From NCBI RefSeq assembly GCF_000820105.1, contig NZ_CDDB01000109.1, forward strand, positions 1 to 64,000: a stretch of 64,000 nt of DNA, given 5' to 3'. This document shows, piece by piece, positions 43,897 to 53,565 of this stretch. The position numbers and the translations under genes were made by a program. Positions within the stretch are counted from its first letter, which is position 1. Every line of letters starts with the position of its first letter. The notes under the pieces are model-generated. The model was given only the letters and a program-made list of their open reading frames with translations, was not told where the DNA came from and ran no database searches. Source of the stretch: Aeromonas schubertii. GTDB taxonomy: Bacteria > Pseudomonadota > Gammaproteobacteria > Enterobacterales > Aeromonadaceae.

Positions 43897-44619
43897 CTAC
43901 TTGAGCCACTGCTGACGCAGGCGCTCGAGCGAGCCATCGAGACGCATGGCATCGAGCGCCTGCTGCAGGGCCGCCACCTTGGCCGGATCCGTCCCCCGAC
44001 TGACGGCAAAGTAGTAGTCGTACTGGGCATCCTGCACAAACAGACGGGTCAGCTCCGACAGGGAGCCGCCGAGCTGCCGCATATGGAAGGCTGCCCCCAG
44101 CTCCAACGCCGTGACCAACTCGACCCTCCCCCGCCGTAGCATGCGAAACTTGTCGGTCTCATCGGTCACATTGACCAGAGACTCGAAGCCGTCCAGGGAG
44201 AGCTGCTGGGCAGAGGCTGAGTTACGCACTGCCGCAATCCGCCAGCGGGTCGCTTCTGCCAGATTCTGGGGGGCAACATCGCTGCGACTGGCAAGGCGCC
44301 AGAACCAGATGGCCCTGGGTCCGATGGGGCCAAACTTGTCGCGCTCGGCGGTCCGTGCCGCGGTGAAGAGAACGATATCCGGCTGGTAGAGGGCCGTCTG
44401 ATAGGCTCTTGCCCAAGGGAGTAACTGCACCCCCTTCTCATCGAGTTGCAGACCACTGCGCTCCAGCAGCGCATGCAGGAGCTGGACCGAGAAGCCGGTC
44501 ATCTCTCCCTTGTCATCGCGCCAGTTATAAGGGGGCATATCCTCGGTGACCGCCTGCATGGCCTGCGCCAGATGCCACCAGCTACAGAGCAGCAGAACAA
44601 CCAGCATCCTTGCCATCAC
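43897..44619 (-). CDS. Periplasmic solute-binding protein (SBP_bac_3-like)
   Basis: This 240-residue protein carries a signal peptide (to about residue 20, LAQA) and the pattern of amino-acid-type binding proteins (TEDMPPYNW, GFSVQLLHALLERSG, LPWARAYQTA). No permease or ATPase gene is adjacent, which is common for this group of orphan receptors in Vibrionales and Aeromonadales. The ligand is unknown. It converges tail-to-tail with metY, with only one base between them. Confidence 0.75.
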   Translation of the reverse strand: MMARMLVVLLLCSWWHLAQAMQAVTEDMPPYNWRDDKGEMTGFSVQLLHALLERSGLQLDEKGVQLLPWARAYQTALYQPDIVLFTAARTAERDKFGPIGPRAIWFWRLASRSDVAPQNLAEATRWRIAAVRNSASAQQLSLDGFESLVNVTDETDKFRMLRRGRVELVTALELGAAFHMRQLGGSLSELTRLFVQDAQYDYYFAVSRGTDPAKVAALQQALDAMRLDGSLERLRQQWLK

Positions 44620-44672
44620 ACACCTCCATACATCATCAGGGATGAGTGTGGTCGAAAAGCCGGCGCTTTGCC

Positions 44673-45821
44673 TCAGAGGGCCTGGGCCAAAATACGAGCG
44701 ACCCGCTCCGGATCCAGATCCCCGTGCTCCCCCAGTCGAATGAGGCCAAAGCGCTTGAGATTGGAGCAGACGGCGGCGATAGCAGGCTCACCGAGACCAT
44801 AATCCCCCAGCCTGGTAGCCACCCCCATCTGCCGGAAGAAACCTTCGATACGCAGTATGCTCTCCTCGATCTGCAGGGCCGTGTCCTCTCTGCTCGACTG
44901 CCATACCCGCCGTCCCAGCTGGATCAATTTGTCCTGCTTGCTCCGGGCCTGTGCCCGCAGCAGCGAGGGCAACACCACCGCCAGACTCTGGGCATGGTCC
45001 AGACCGTAGAGCGCCGTCAGCTGATGGCCGATGGCATGGGTAGACCAGTCATGGGGAACCCCCCGCCCAATCAGGCCATTGAGGGCGAGAGAGGCGGCCC
45101 ACATGATGTTGGCACGAACCTCGTAATTGTCGGGTTCACTCAGGGCTCGAGGCCCATTCTCAAGCAGAGCCAGCAAGAGCCCCTCGGCCAAACGATCCTG
45201 TACGTCCGCCTGCACCGGATAGGTGAGATACTGCTCGAGCACATGAACAAACGCATCCACGACCCCGTTGCCCACCTGACGCGGTGGCAGGGTGAAGGTG
45301 ACCGAGGGGTCGAGAATGGCGAAGCCTGGCTGCAGCAGGGGATGACGAAAGGAGAGCTTGGCGTCACCACGGCTGATCACCGCCACCGGATTGCTCTCCG
45401 AGCCGGTGGCCGGCAACGTCAGTACACACCCCAGCGGTAAGGCTGCCTCTACCCTGGCCCCCTCCAACAGCGCCCAGGGACTCTGCCCTTCAAAACAGGC
45501 AGCGGCCGCCACGAATTTGGCGCCATCGATCACGGACCCACCACCGACGGCCAACAGATAGTCGATGCGCTCCCGACGCACCAACTCGACAGCCTGCATC
45601 AGGACGTCGAACTCGGGATTGGCCGTGATACCACCAAACTCATGCCATTGATGGTGGCTCAGAGCCTGCTCGAGTTGCTCGTAGACACCATTGGTCTTGA
45701 TGCTGCCACCTCCGTAGAGCACCAGCAGGCGAGCCGAGGTGGGTACCAGACCGCCTAGCGCGGCTATCTCGCCGCGGCCAAAACAGATCTGGGTCGGATT
45801 GATATAGTGGAAATTGTTCAT
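44673..45821 (-). CDS. yqhD: NADPH-dependent alcohol/aldehyde dehydrogenase YqhD
   Basis: This 382-residue iron-containing alcohol dehydrogenase family member reduces short-chain and toxic aldehydes. It has the NADP-binding GGGSVIDGAKF loop and metal-ligand segments VDAFVHVLEQY and HAIGHQLTALYGLDHAQ, equal to E. coli YqhD at the ligand positions. Identity to YqhD is clear along the whole length. No YqhC-type regulator is adjacent. Confidence 0.92.
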   Translation of the reverse strand: MNNFHYINPTQICFGRGEIAALGGLVPTSARLLVLYGGGSIKTNGVYEQLEQALSHHQWHEFGGITANPEFDVLMQAVELVRRERIDYLLAVGGGSVIDGAKFVAAAACFEGQSPWALLEGARVEAALPLGCVLTLPATGSESNPVAVISRGDAKLSFRHPLLQPGFAILDPSVTFTLPPRQVGNGVVDAFVHVLEQYLTYPVQADVQDRLAEGLLLALLENGPRALSEPDNYEVRANIMWAASLALNGLIGRGVPHDWSTHAIGHQLTALYGLDHAQSLAVVLPSLLRAQARSKQDKLIQLGRRVWQSSREDTALQIEESILRIEGFFRQMGVATRLGDYGLGEPAIAAVCSNLKRFGLIRLGEHGDLDPERVARILAQAL

Positions 45822-45896
45822 GGGCTATCCCCGCTGTGAACTCGGGGGCATTGTGCGCCCGAGGGCAAGCCAGGTCAAAGCGCGATAAACAGGTGG

Positions 45897-46307
45897 TTAG
45901 GCCTGCTCAGGCTCTCGGCCAATCAGACGCTCCAGGGCCCCCTTGAGCAACTCGTCGCGCTTCTCTTGCAGAGGCTTGAGCTGCGCAGCCCGCTCCTCGT
46001 CACTCATCCCGCTCTGTTTTTGCAGCGCCTGGATCTGCGTCTCCAGCTCATTAAACTGTTTGCGATCGAACCCCAGGGCGTGATCCACCAGTCGCTGTAC
46101 GGGGTCCCCTCCCTGGGCGCCACCCGTCGGACGGCTCTTGCCCAGATGCTCATAGGTCAACACGCTCTGGGCCCGACCGGTAAGCACCTGGCTCGAGAGG
46201 CTGATCTGCTCCTCCCACCCTCCCTGACCCCGATCGGCCAGGGTTGCGGCGGCCCGCCCATGGCTGGCCGCTTGGGCCAATTGCCGGTTATACGCCTTGA
46301 TCTCCAT
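45897..46307 (-). CDS. Hypothetical coiled-coil protein
   Basis: I do not recognise this 136-residue protein. It has no membrane helix. The first half is mixed (QLAQAASHGRAAATLADRG), and residues 90-130 form a likely coiled coil (FNELETQIQALQKQSG, then QEKRDELLKGALERL). The ATG at 46307 has a GGAG site 6 bp upstream; the longer frame to 46481 is antisense-like and cysteine-rich. It may be the last gene after the GNAT and DUF3624 genes. Confidence 0.55.
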   Translation of the reverse strand: MEIKAYNRQLAQAASHGRAAATLADRGQGGWEEQISLSSQVLTGRAQSVLTYEHLGKSRPTGGAQGGDPVQRLVDHALGFDRKQFNELETQIQALQKQSGMSDEERAAQLKPLQEKRDELLKGALERLIGREPEQA

Positions 46308-46383
46308 CCGACACTCCGTCATCAAATCGACACGAGTCCATCCAGAGCAAGGTTCGAGCCAATCACCCCGGAAACGATGGACC

Positions 46384-46629
46384 TCAATCCTGCCCCAACT
46401 CGCGACCGGTGAGGCGGCGCCAGAGAAAGACCAGCAGGTGCAGCAGCAACAAGCCCCATCCCGCCACACCGAAGAGGGCACCGGTCAGCGCGTTGACCGA
46501 GGTGTCGGCACCCAGCCAGTACCAGGCAAGAGCCCCGGCACATCCAACCAGTGCACACTGGATGGCACAGGCCCGGCAGCGGCCCAACTTCGCCTTGATG
46601 GCATCGCTCAGGCAGGCATCACAGCTCAT
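46384..46629 (-). CDS. DUF3624-like small membrane protein
   Basis: The 81-residue protein starts with a cysteine-rich segment (MSCDACLSDAIKAKLGRCRA, with more Cys at 25 and 30) followed by two membrane helices (about 27-42 and 50-70). This layout matches DUF3624 proteins of marine and aquatic Gammaproteobacteria, of unknown function. Its ATG overlaps the upstream GNAT stop by 4 bp (ATGA), so the two are co-translated. Confidence 0.65.
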   Translation of the reverse strand: MSCDACLSDAIKAKLGRCRACAIQCALVGCAGALAWYWLGADTSVNALTGALFGVAGWGLLLLHLLVFLWRRLTGRELGQD

Positions 46630-47096
46630 AGGACAAGCACCCTTCTCTGTCCGTGATGGCGCGGCCCATAGTAATCCCGCAGCAGAGCGACCTGGTGAAA
46701 ATCCAGGCTAGCGTAGAGACCCAGTCCCTCTTCGTTACGTTCACTCACTTCGAGGCGAATGCTGCGCCACCCCTGCTCACGGGCCCACTCGATGAGCCGC
46801 ATCATCAACCATCGCCCCCACCCCTTCCGGCTCAGGCGCCAGTGCACCGCCAGGGTCTGCACCACCAACCGCTGCCAGCCCCTGTGCTCGAGCACGCAGA
46901 GATAGGCCATCAGCTCTCCCCGGGCATCGTGCAGCAGCCACACCTTCCCCCTGGCTCGCTCCAGCAGATAGCGCCAACGATCGCGCCCGAAGGCGATCTC
47001 GGGCGGGAACAGGTAGCGCTCGAGGCGAACGATGGCCGCCAGATCGCCGCCCTTCGCCTCACGCAGGCAGAGGCAGCCCGCCTCTTTCTCTCTCAT
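46626..47096 (-). CDS. GNAT-family N-acetyltransferase
   Basis: This 156-residue acetyltransferase has the GNAT order: LVVQTLAVHWRLSRKGWGRW (beta4 and the acetyl-CoA loop), then LEVSERNEEGLGLYASLDF. The substrate cannot be inferred; the SERNxxGLxLYxxLDF pattern resembles protein (RimI-type) acetyltransferases. It is coupled to the DUF3624 gene downstream. Confidence 0.75.
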   Translation of the reverse strand: MREKEAGCLCLREAKGGDLAAIVRLERYLFPPEIAFGRDRWRYLLERARGKVWLLHDARGELMAYLCVLEHRGWQRLVVQTLAVHWRLSRKGWGRWLMMRLIEWAREQGWRSIRLEVSERNEEGLGLYASLDFHQVALLRDYYGPRHHGQRRVLVL

Positions 47097-47219
47097 CCTG
47101 ACTCCTCCCCATCTTCGGGTGTCACTCTACCCCGATTCCCCCGACCTGTCCCATCGACAAACAGGGGCAGAACAGAGATAGTGAAGACTGGCTCATCACT
47201 ACAATCCGGGAGAGCCCCC

Positions 47220-47711
47220 ATGCCCGAACTACTCAATATCGCCCCCTTCTCCTGGCTTCATATTCTCGCCTGTCTGGCCTGCGGCACCCTGGTCGGGTTG
47301 GAGCGGCAACTGCGCGGCAAGCCGGTCGGTATCCGCACCTCTTCTCTCATCATACTCGGCAGCTACTGCTTTCTGGCGCTGGCCACTCACCTCAGCCCCC
47401 AACCAGCCGATCAGGCGCGCGTCCTCGGCCAACTGGTCACAGGGATCGGCTTCCTCGGTGCCGGTGTCATGATGACCCAGAATGGTCAGGTACTCGGCGT
47501 CACCTCGGCCGCGACGGTCTGGATGCTGGCAGCACTGGGGGCCATGATAGGCCTCGACATGCTGACCCAATCCATCGCCCTCACTCTGGTCACTCTATCC
47601 ATTCTGGTGGGGGTCGACTGGATGGAGAGCAGTTTCAAGCAGTTACAACGGGGGGTACACCGCCGACTCGAGAGCTGGCGGCACAACGACAATCACCCCA
47701 TGGAGAAGTGA
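47220..47711 (+). CDS. MgtC/SapB family membrane protein
   Basis: The 163-residue protein has four or five membrane helices and the MgtC signatures CGTLVGLERQLRGKPVGIRT and GIGFLGAGVMM. It lacks the large C-terminal domain of the DUF4010 type found at 4197. The ATG at 47220 follows CGGGAG. No magnesium-responsive leader is apparent in the short upstream region, and the substrate or partner is unknown. Confidence 0.8.
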   Translation: MPELLNIAPFSWLHILACLACGTLVGLERQLRGKPVGIRTSSLIILGSYCFLALATHLSPQPADQARVLGQLVTGIGFLGAGVMMTQNGQVLGVTSAATVWMLAALGAMIGLDMLTQSIALTLVTLSILVGVDWMESSFKQLQRGVHRRLESWRHNDNHPMEK

Positions 47712-47717
47712 CCCAAT

Positions 47718-47740
47718 AAAAAGGAGCCCGTTTGGGCTCC
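47718..47740. terminator. Terminator between mgtC-like gene and hemN
   Basis: GGAGCCC / GGGCTCC with loop GTTT is flanked on the left by AAAAA, giving a T-run for the minus-strand hemN transcript. The two genes converge here. Confidence 0.75.
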
Positions 47741-47752
47741 GCGATAAGGGGA

Positions 47753-49126
47753 TCAGATCACCCTGGAGAATTGCTGCTGGCGGGCTCGGCTGCGCAGATA
47801 AACGTCGAAGCACATGCAGATGTTGCGGATCAGCAGATGACCGGTCGGGGCAACCCGAATGCCTTGCTCATCGATGAAGACCAGGCCATCGTCGACGAAG
47901 GTCTGGAGCAACTTGAGGTCTTCGGCAAAATAGTCGGCAAAGACCAGATCGTGCGCCTGCTCTATCTCGGAAAAATCGAGACGGAAGTTGCAGATCAATC
48001 CCTTGATCACGCCACGCCGGATCAGGTCATCCCGATTCAGGGCGCACCCCTTCCACTGGGCGTGGCCGAGGGCCTCCACCTGGGCGTAGTACTCCTTGAG
48101 CTCCTTCTGATTCTGGGAGTAGGCATCCCCCAGCATGCTGATGGAGGAGACACCAAGCCCCAGCAGATCACACTCCCCCTGAGTGGTATAACCCTGGAAG
48201 TTGCGATGCAGCTTGCCCTCACGCTGGGCTACCGCCAGCTCGTCGTCCGGTTTGGCGAAGTGATCCATGCCGATAAACTGGTAACCCTGACCGGTCAGAA
48301 ACTCGATGGTCTCCTGCAGCATGGCCAGCTTCTCCCGCGGCGCCGGCATCTCCTCCTCTTTCAGCTTGCGCTGGGCGGCGAAACGGCTCGGCAGATGAGC
48401 ATAGTTGAAGATGGAGAGACGGGCGGGATCGGTCTTGAGCACCTCCTCCAAGGTATGGCGGAAGCTCTCCCGGGTCTGCAGTGGCAGACCATAGATGAGA
48501 TCCAGATTGGTAGAGCGGAACCCCAGCTCACGGGCACGCTCGAGCATGGCCCGGATAAAGTCGTTGTCCTGCTCCCGATTGACCGCGACCTGGACCGCCT
48601 TGTTGAAGTCCTGCACCCCCAGGCTGATACGGTTGAAGCCCACCTCACGCAGCACATCAAGCATGGAGAGCTCAATCTCGCGCGGGTCGACCTCGATACT
48701 GATCTCGGCCTGTTCGGCAAAAGAGAAGTGCTCCCGCAGCATGGCCATCAGGCGACGGGTCTGGGCCTCGGTCAGGTAGGTGGGTGTACCGCCACCCCAG
48801 TGCAATTGGGTTACACTGCGCCCCCCGAAGCGTGGCGCCAGGAAGCGGATTTCCCGCTCCAGATAGTCGAGATACTGATCGGCCTTGTGCTGATGGCGGG
48901 TGATCACCTTGTTGCAGCCGCAGTAATAGCAGAGCTTGTGGCAGAAGGGGATGTGCACGTAGAGGGAGAGAGGGCGCTGCGGATAGGCCACGGCGGCGAC
49001 CGCAAACTGATCGAATCCGAAAGCCTCGTCAAACTCCAGGGCCGTCGGATAAGAGGTATAACGGGGGCCACTGTAGTTGTACTTCTCGATCAGGGCCTGG
49101 TCCCAGACTATCTTCTCTGCTTGCAC
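47753..49126 (-). CDS. hemN: Oxygen-independent coproporphyrinogen III oxidase
   Basis: This 457-residue radical-SAM enzyme of haem synthesis has the cluster motif C62-x3-C66-x2-C69 (in PFCHKLCYYCGC) and the HemN N-terminal signature GPRYTSYPTA. GTG at 49126 is the start, with GAGGAG 6 bp upstream; a nearby ATG is out of frame. The aerobic counterpart hemF is also in the window (52024-52929), giving haem synthesis with and without oxygen. Confidence 0.95.
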   Translation of the reverse strand: MQAEKIVWDQALIEKYNYSGPRYTSYPTALEFDEAFGFDQFAVAAVAYPQRPLSLYVHIPFCHKLCYYCGCNKVITRHQHKADQYLDYLEREIRFLAPRFGGRSVTQLHWGGGTPTYLTEAQTRRLMAMLREHFSFAEQAEISIEVDPREIELSMLDVLREVGFNRISLGVQDFNKAVQVAVNREQDNDFIRAMLERARELGFRSTNLDLIYGLPLQTRESFRHTLEEVLKTDPARLSIFNYAHLPSRFAAQRKLKEEEMPAPREKLAMLQETIEFLTGQGYQFIGMDHFAKPDDELAVAQREGKLHRNFQGYTTQGECDLLGLGVSSISMLGDAYSQNQKELKEYYAQVEALGHAQWKGCALNRDDLIRRGVIKGLICNFRLDFSEIEQAHDLVFADYFAEDLKLLQTFVDDGLVFIDEQGIRVAPTGHLLIRNICMCFDVYLRSRARQQQFSRVI

Positions 49127-49150
49127 ATCACGCTCCTCATTGGGCGGCCA

Positions 49151-49600
49151 TCACTCCGGCAGGGTGAATATGGCCAGTCTTGCCACATCCTCTTGGATCT
49201 GGTCGTTATAGTCGGCCTCATGCTTGACCCGTTCAAGGTCCTGACGCATCCGCTCACGCTTCTCGAGGGCACTGCGCGCCTCATGAGTGGCGAGATGGCG
49301 GATCTTTTCATACAGGCCGTAGAGGCCCGGGTACTGCTCGGGCAGCGGTTGGCTATGCACCATCTGCAGGGCATCGAGCAGGTTGGTGAGGCGAATCGCC
49401 CCCTCTGAGGGGTCACACTGCCCTTCTTGTACCGCCTTGGCAATGACCTGAACGCTCTCCAGAATACGCAGGTTACGCGCCCGGATCGCCTGCTGGCGTG
49501 TAAGCTGCTGAGCCCTCAACCTGAGCAGGAGGCTGGCGGCATAAGCCGCCACCCCGGCCAGGATGATGGCCCCGGCCACAGCCAGCCAAATCAGACTCAC
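49151..49600 (-). CDS. DUF2489 membrane-anchored protein
   Basis: The 149-residue product has an N-terminal membrane helix (about 3-24) and a helical cytoplasmic domain typical of DUF2489 (RNLRILESVQVIAKAVQ, CDPSEGAIRLTNLLDAL). Its start overlaps the yihI stop by 4 bp, so the two are co-translated. It sits between hemN and yihI as in many Gammaproteobacteria. Function is unknown. Confidence 0.75.
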   Translation of the reverse strand: MSLIWLAVAGAIILAGVAAYAASLLLRLRAQQLTRQQAIRARNLRILESVQVIAKAVQEGQCDPSEGAIRLTNLLDALQMVHSQPLPEQYPGLYGLYEKIRHLATHEARSALEKRERMRQDLERVKHEADYNDQIQEDVARLAIFTLPE

Positions 49601-50124
49601 GGCTTGGACTCAGGCTTGAAATCGGCGTCGAGGAAGCGATCCCACAGCTCGTCATCAGTGGCGGGCTCTTCGGCTTCGTCCTCTTCGACCAATCCCAGCT
49701 CTTCCATCAGTTGCTGGTGACGAGCCACCATCTGCTCGACCCAGGCCTGATCGGCCGGGCTCAACGCCTCACCCTCGTCGAGGCGATCGAGCAGCTCGTT
49801 GAGGCGATCGTCATTCTCGATAGCGGCCAGCTCCTGCTCGGGAGCCAACATCAGCGGCTTCTCTTCCTTCACCGGAGCGGCCTTGGGAGCCTGAGGCTTG
49901 GCCGCCTCGACCACCAACGCCACCGGCTTGCGGGAGCCGATACGCGGATCTTTCTGATCCTTCTTGCCAGACTTGCCGCCGCTCTGGGTACCCGAGTGAC
50001 GGGAGCCTGCCTTCAGCCCCTTGCGCTTGGCTGCGCGCTTGCGCTCACGCCCGGCCAGGGCGCTCTCCTGAGACTCTTTCTTACCGCCACTCTTGGGCTT
50101 GCGAACAGGTTTGTTGGCCGACAT
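49597..50124 (-). CDS. yihI: Der GTPase-activating protein YihI
   Basis: This 175-residue protein activates the Der (EngA) GTPase and tunes ribosome assembly. The first 75 residues are strongly basic and lysine/serine-rich (NKPVRKPKSGGKKESQ) and the C-terminal half is very acidic, the known YihI layout. The RLNELLDRLDEGE segment is conserved. A GGAG site lies 7 bp before the ATG. The neighbouring Csr RNA reproduces the E. coli yihI-csrC adjacency. Confidence 0.88.
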   Translation of the reverse strand: MSANKPVRKPKSGGKKESQESALAGRERKRAAKRKGLKAGSRHSGTQSGGKSGKKDQKDPRIGSRKPVALVVEAAKPQAPKAAPVKEEKPLMLAPEQELAAIENDDRLNELLDRLDEGEALSPADQAWVEQMVARHQQLMEELGLVEEDEAEEPATDDELWDRFLDADFKPESKP

Positions 50125-50341
50125 TGATCTACTCCGGAATACAGTGGTGGAACCCGCCTTAAGATGTCCCGGCAGGGCATCTTAAAGGGACGTGGAGAGG
50201 GGGTACAGGAGAGGAGCGCGGGAATGGGATCCGGCACCGATTCTGTCTCGCTTTTCACGACAGGGCGCAGCTGAGGCGCCTCTCGGGCATATTGCCGCTA
50301 TTTTGACACAAAACCCGCTGGCGGGTTAATCACGACAAAAG
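50125..50341. other. Leader region between the Csr RNA and yihI
   Basis: No gene is seen. It contains an inverted repeat, TTAAGATG...CATCTTAA (50159-50166 and 50178-50185), in the yihI leader, and a small hairpin, AACCCG / CGGGTT (50312-50327), followed on the minus strand by TTTTGTG, which may act as a second terminator after the RNA. Confidence 0.45.
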
Positions 50342-50648
50342 AAAAAAGGCAGCCTATGGCTGCCTTTCGATGTTCTGATGCCCGATGCACCATGTCCGTG
50401 CCTCAACAAACTGCGTGAGGTCTGTGGTCATCCTGACCTTATCGTCTCGTCATCCTGGATTTATTGTTGCGTGTGCTTGCTTTCTTTTAGACTCCTGCCG
50501 ATTCGCCTCCTGCGAACGACACGAGAGATGGCCTCCTGCACACCCCCTCATCCTGAGGGTCACCACTCCCTGGTACTTCATTCCCTTGCTACGCTTCGGC
50601 ACGCCGAAAGCGCTTCCATGAAGCGTAATTTAACTCAGTAAATCCCGG
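50342..50648 (-). ncRNA. csrC: CsrB/CsrC-type CsrA-sequestering RNA
   Basis: Read on the minus strand, about 305 nt contain eleven GGA motifs, six of them CAGGA. Three lie in the loops of perfect small hairpins: GGTC-AGGAT-GACC (50426-50438), CCCTC-AGGAT-GAGGG (50545-50559) and TTCGC-AGGAG-GCGAA (50502-50516); the CGCTT/AAGCG hairpin (50611-50625) also carries a GGA. It ends in AAAGGCAGCC / GGCTGCCTTT and TTTTTTCTTTT. A weak promoter (TTTAAG at 50684-50679, TATCTG at 50660-50655) sets the start near 50648. Adjacency to yihI favours the csrC name. It binds CsrA and relieves its translational control. Confidence 0.88.
50345..50367 (-). terminator. Terminator of the Csr RNA
   Basis: A 10-bp stem, AAAGGCAGCC / GGCTGCCTTT with loop TAT (plus-strand reading), is followed on the minus strand by TTTTTTCTTTTG. 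Confidence 0.88.
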
Positions 50649-50768
50649 GCTCAACAGATAATTTGTCTTATTTAACAACTTAAAAACCACGAGCATTGTT
50701 TAACTGAATGAAAAAAAAGAGATTATTTAAAAATTAAATGCAAAATTTCAGCCGTTGGCCGCCCCGTC

Positions 50769-50786
50769 TGTAGGCGATCTCTTACA
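50769..50786. promoter_or_regulatory. UvrY/GacA binding site upstream of the Csr RNA
   Basis: TGTAGGCGATCTCTTACA matches 11 of the 12 fixed bases of the GacA/UvrY box TGTAAG-N6-CTTACA. It lies about 120 bp upstream of the predicted RNA start, the position such boxes hold at known csrB/rsmZ-type genes. Confidence 0.75.
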
Positions 50787-50813
50787 AAAAGACGGAGTGA
50801 TTCCCCCCGCGGC

Positions 50814-51107
50814 TCACAAGTCTCCATGGTGACCGTGGGCCCATTGACCAATGGTGATCGAGCCATCGGGCGCAAAGGCCTGCTCCTCAATCGCCTGGGT
50901 CGCCAGCTCTTCGATATCGAATCTCAACGACGAGAAGGCACGCAGGGCATCGTCTTCCGAACGCAAGACCAGCCCGGCCATTCGCTCCAACTGTCCCTTG
51001 CTGATGTAGCACTGGATCAGCGCCCCCATCATCTGGGCCGGAAAACAGATCCGTTGCTGTGCAGCCTGCCACTCCTGCAGGTCGGGAAACAAAATATCCT
51101 GGTTCAT
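50814..51107 (-). CDS. yrdB: DUF1488 family protein YrdB
   Basis: This 97-residue small acidic protein belongs to the DUF1488 family. The end of the aroE cluster is where yrdB sits in E. coli. The start is the ATG at 51107 (MNQDILFPDLQEW) with AGGAGAG upstream; the longer frame is antisense-like. No catalytic motif is evident and function is unknown. It begins 10 bp after aroE. Confidence 0.78.
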   Translation of the reverse strand: MNQDILFPDLQEWQAAQQRICFPAQMMGALIQCYISKGQLERMAGLVLRSEDDALRAFSSLRFDIEELATQAIEEQAFAPDGSITIGQWAHGHHGDL

Positions 51108-51117
51108 GGCTCTCTCC

Positions 51118-51933
51118 TTATCCCAGCTGACGACGCAACTCGCGCAGCACCTGACGGGAACCGGGGCGAATGCCGCGCCAAAGGCTGAAGGCTTCGGCAG
51201 CCTGCTCCACCAACATGCCCAGACCATCGATGACCCGCACGGCACCCAATGCCCGTGCCCAGGCGTTGAAGGGGGTATCACCGGCCCCGTACATCATATC
51301 GTAGACCGTCAACTGCCCATGGATGAGGCCGGCAGCCAGCGGGGGTACCTCGCCGGCCAAACTGGCCGAGGTGGAGTTGATGATGAGATCGAACGGTCCC
51401 TCCAGCGCCTCGAAGGAGGCCGCCGAGACATTGCCCAGCTCACCAAACTCGGTGGCCAGCTGTTCGGCCTTGGCCTGGGTTCGATTGGCGATCACCAGGC
51501 TCTGCGGCTGCTCCGCCAACAGAGGAGCCAGAGCCCCCCGGGCCGCCCCTCCTGCCCCCAATAACAGGATGCGGGCACCGTTAAGCTCGACCTGCTGCTG
51601 CTTGAGGTCGGCCACCAGACCGGCGCCATCCGTGTTATCACCGAGCAACACCCCCTGCCCGGTCATCAGCAGAGTGTTGACTGCACCGGCGCGGCGAGCC
51701 CGCTCGGTCAGCTCGGCCGCGATGGCGAAGGCCTGCTCCTTGAAGGGAACGGTCACGTTACACCCCTTGCCGCCGCGGGCGAAGAAGAGGTGCAAGGCAT
51801 CGGCAAACCCATCGAGAGGAGGCTCACAGAGACCATACTCCATCGCCTGATCGGTCTGCCGGGCAAAGAGGGTGTGAATGAAGGGTGACTTGCTGTGGCG
51901 AACCGGGTTGCCAACCACGAGATAGCGATCCAT
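51118..51933 (-). CDS. aroE: Shikimate dehydrogenase
   Basis: This 271-residue NADPH-dependent enzyme reduces 3-dehydroshikimate to shikimate. Substrate residues are present: the [10 protein letters not shown] serines, K65 in [10 protein letters not shown] and D102 in NTDGAG. The nucleotide loop is [10 protein letters not shown] followed by [11 protein letters not shown]. The start is the ATG at 51933, preceded by GGAG. It lies between hemF and yrdB on the same strand. Confidence 0.95.
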   Translation of the reverse strand: MDRYLVVGNPVRHSKSPFIHTLFARQTDQAMEYGLCEPPLDGFADALHLFFARGGKGCNVTVPFKEQAFAIAAELTERARRAGAVNTLLMTGQGVLLGDNTDGAGLVADLKQQQVELNGARILLLGAGGAARGALAPLLAEQPQSLVIANRTQAKAEQLATEFGELGNVSAASFEALEGPFDLIINSTSASLAGEVPPLAAGLIHGQLTVYDMMYGAGDTPFNAWARALGAVRVIDGLGMLVEQAAEAFSLWRGIRPGSRQVLRELRRQLG

Positions 51934-52023
51934 CGGAGAGCTCCTGTTACGGCGAATCATCCGATTTAACGGTTTTTTCCATCCGGCCACAAGCAGCAAG
52001 GCCCCATCATGGGGCCCTGCATG

Positions 52024-52935
<912 letters not shown>

Positions 52936-53493
52936 CTAGGCAGGGCGCAGCAGGGCGCCGGTTCGGGCATCACGGATTTGAGAGGGGTTGCTGCGTCCCC
53001 CCACCTCACCGGGCAGCACATAGTCGAGCCTGTCTCCCAGGGCAGTGATCACCTCGTCCGTGGTGCGTCCCGGGGCCTCACCGGTCAGATTGGCGCTGGT
53101 CGAAACCAGTGGTTTTCCGAAGGCACGGCACAGGGCCTTGACCTGGGGGTGGTCTGTGACCCGCACCGCCAGGGTATCGAACCGGCCGGTCAGCCAGTCT
53201 GGCGTGGTCGCACGGGCCGGCATCACCCAAGTGAAAGGGCCGGGCCAGCTGGCAGTCACGGCATCCCGCTGCGCCTGGGTCAGGGCATCCATATCGATAT
53301 AGGGAAGCAACTGCTCCAGGCTGTCGGCGATCAGGATCAAACCCTTCTCGACCGGACGCTGCTTGATGCCAAGCAGCTTGTTAACCGCCACCTTGGAGTC
53401 TGGGTCGCAACCGACCCCGAACACCGCCTCGGTGGCATAGGCGATCACCCCGTCACGCTCGAGGGCGGCGACCGCACATTCCAGTTCGTTCAT
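52936..53493 (-). CDS. tsaC: Threonylcarbamoyl-AMP synthase TsaC
   Basis: This 185-residue Sua5/YrdC-family enzyme makes threonylcarbamoyl-AMP for the tRNA t6A modification. Motifs include [26 protein letters not shown] (with the KxR substrate site), [10 protein letters not shown] and [11 protein letters not shown]. The start at 53493 (MNELECAVA) is chosen over the in-frame extension to 53529. It forms a cluster with yrdD upstream and hemF downstream, as in related species. Confidence 0.93.
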   Translation of the reverse strand: MNELECAVAALERDGVIAYATEAVFGVGCDPDSKVAVNKLLGIKQRPVEKGLILIADSLEQLLPYIDMDALTQAQRDAVTASWPGPFTWVMPARATTPDWLTGRFDTLAVRVTDHPQVKALCRAFGKPLVSTSANLTGEAPGRTTDEVITALGDRLDYVLPGEVGGRSNPSQIRDARTGALLRPA

Positions 53494-53565
53494 GTTCACT
53501 TTGCTATCCGTTGTGGGCCGGCGCTTCACCGCCGTTTGTTGGAATGCTTCTGTCGCGCGGAGCCG

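Noticed and set aside
52000..52016. GGCCCCA/TGGGGCC hairpin between hemF and aroE as a terminator
   Set aside because: The stem is short, the following minus-strand sequence lacks a T-run, and the genes appear co-transcribed.
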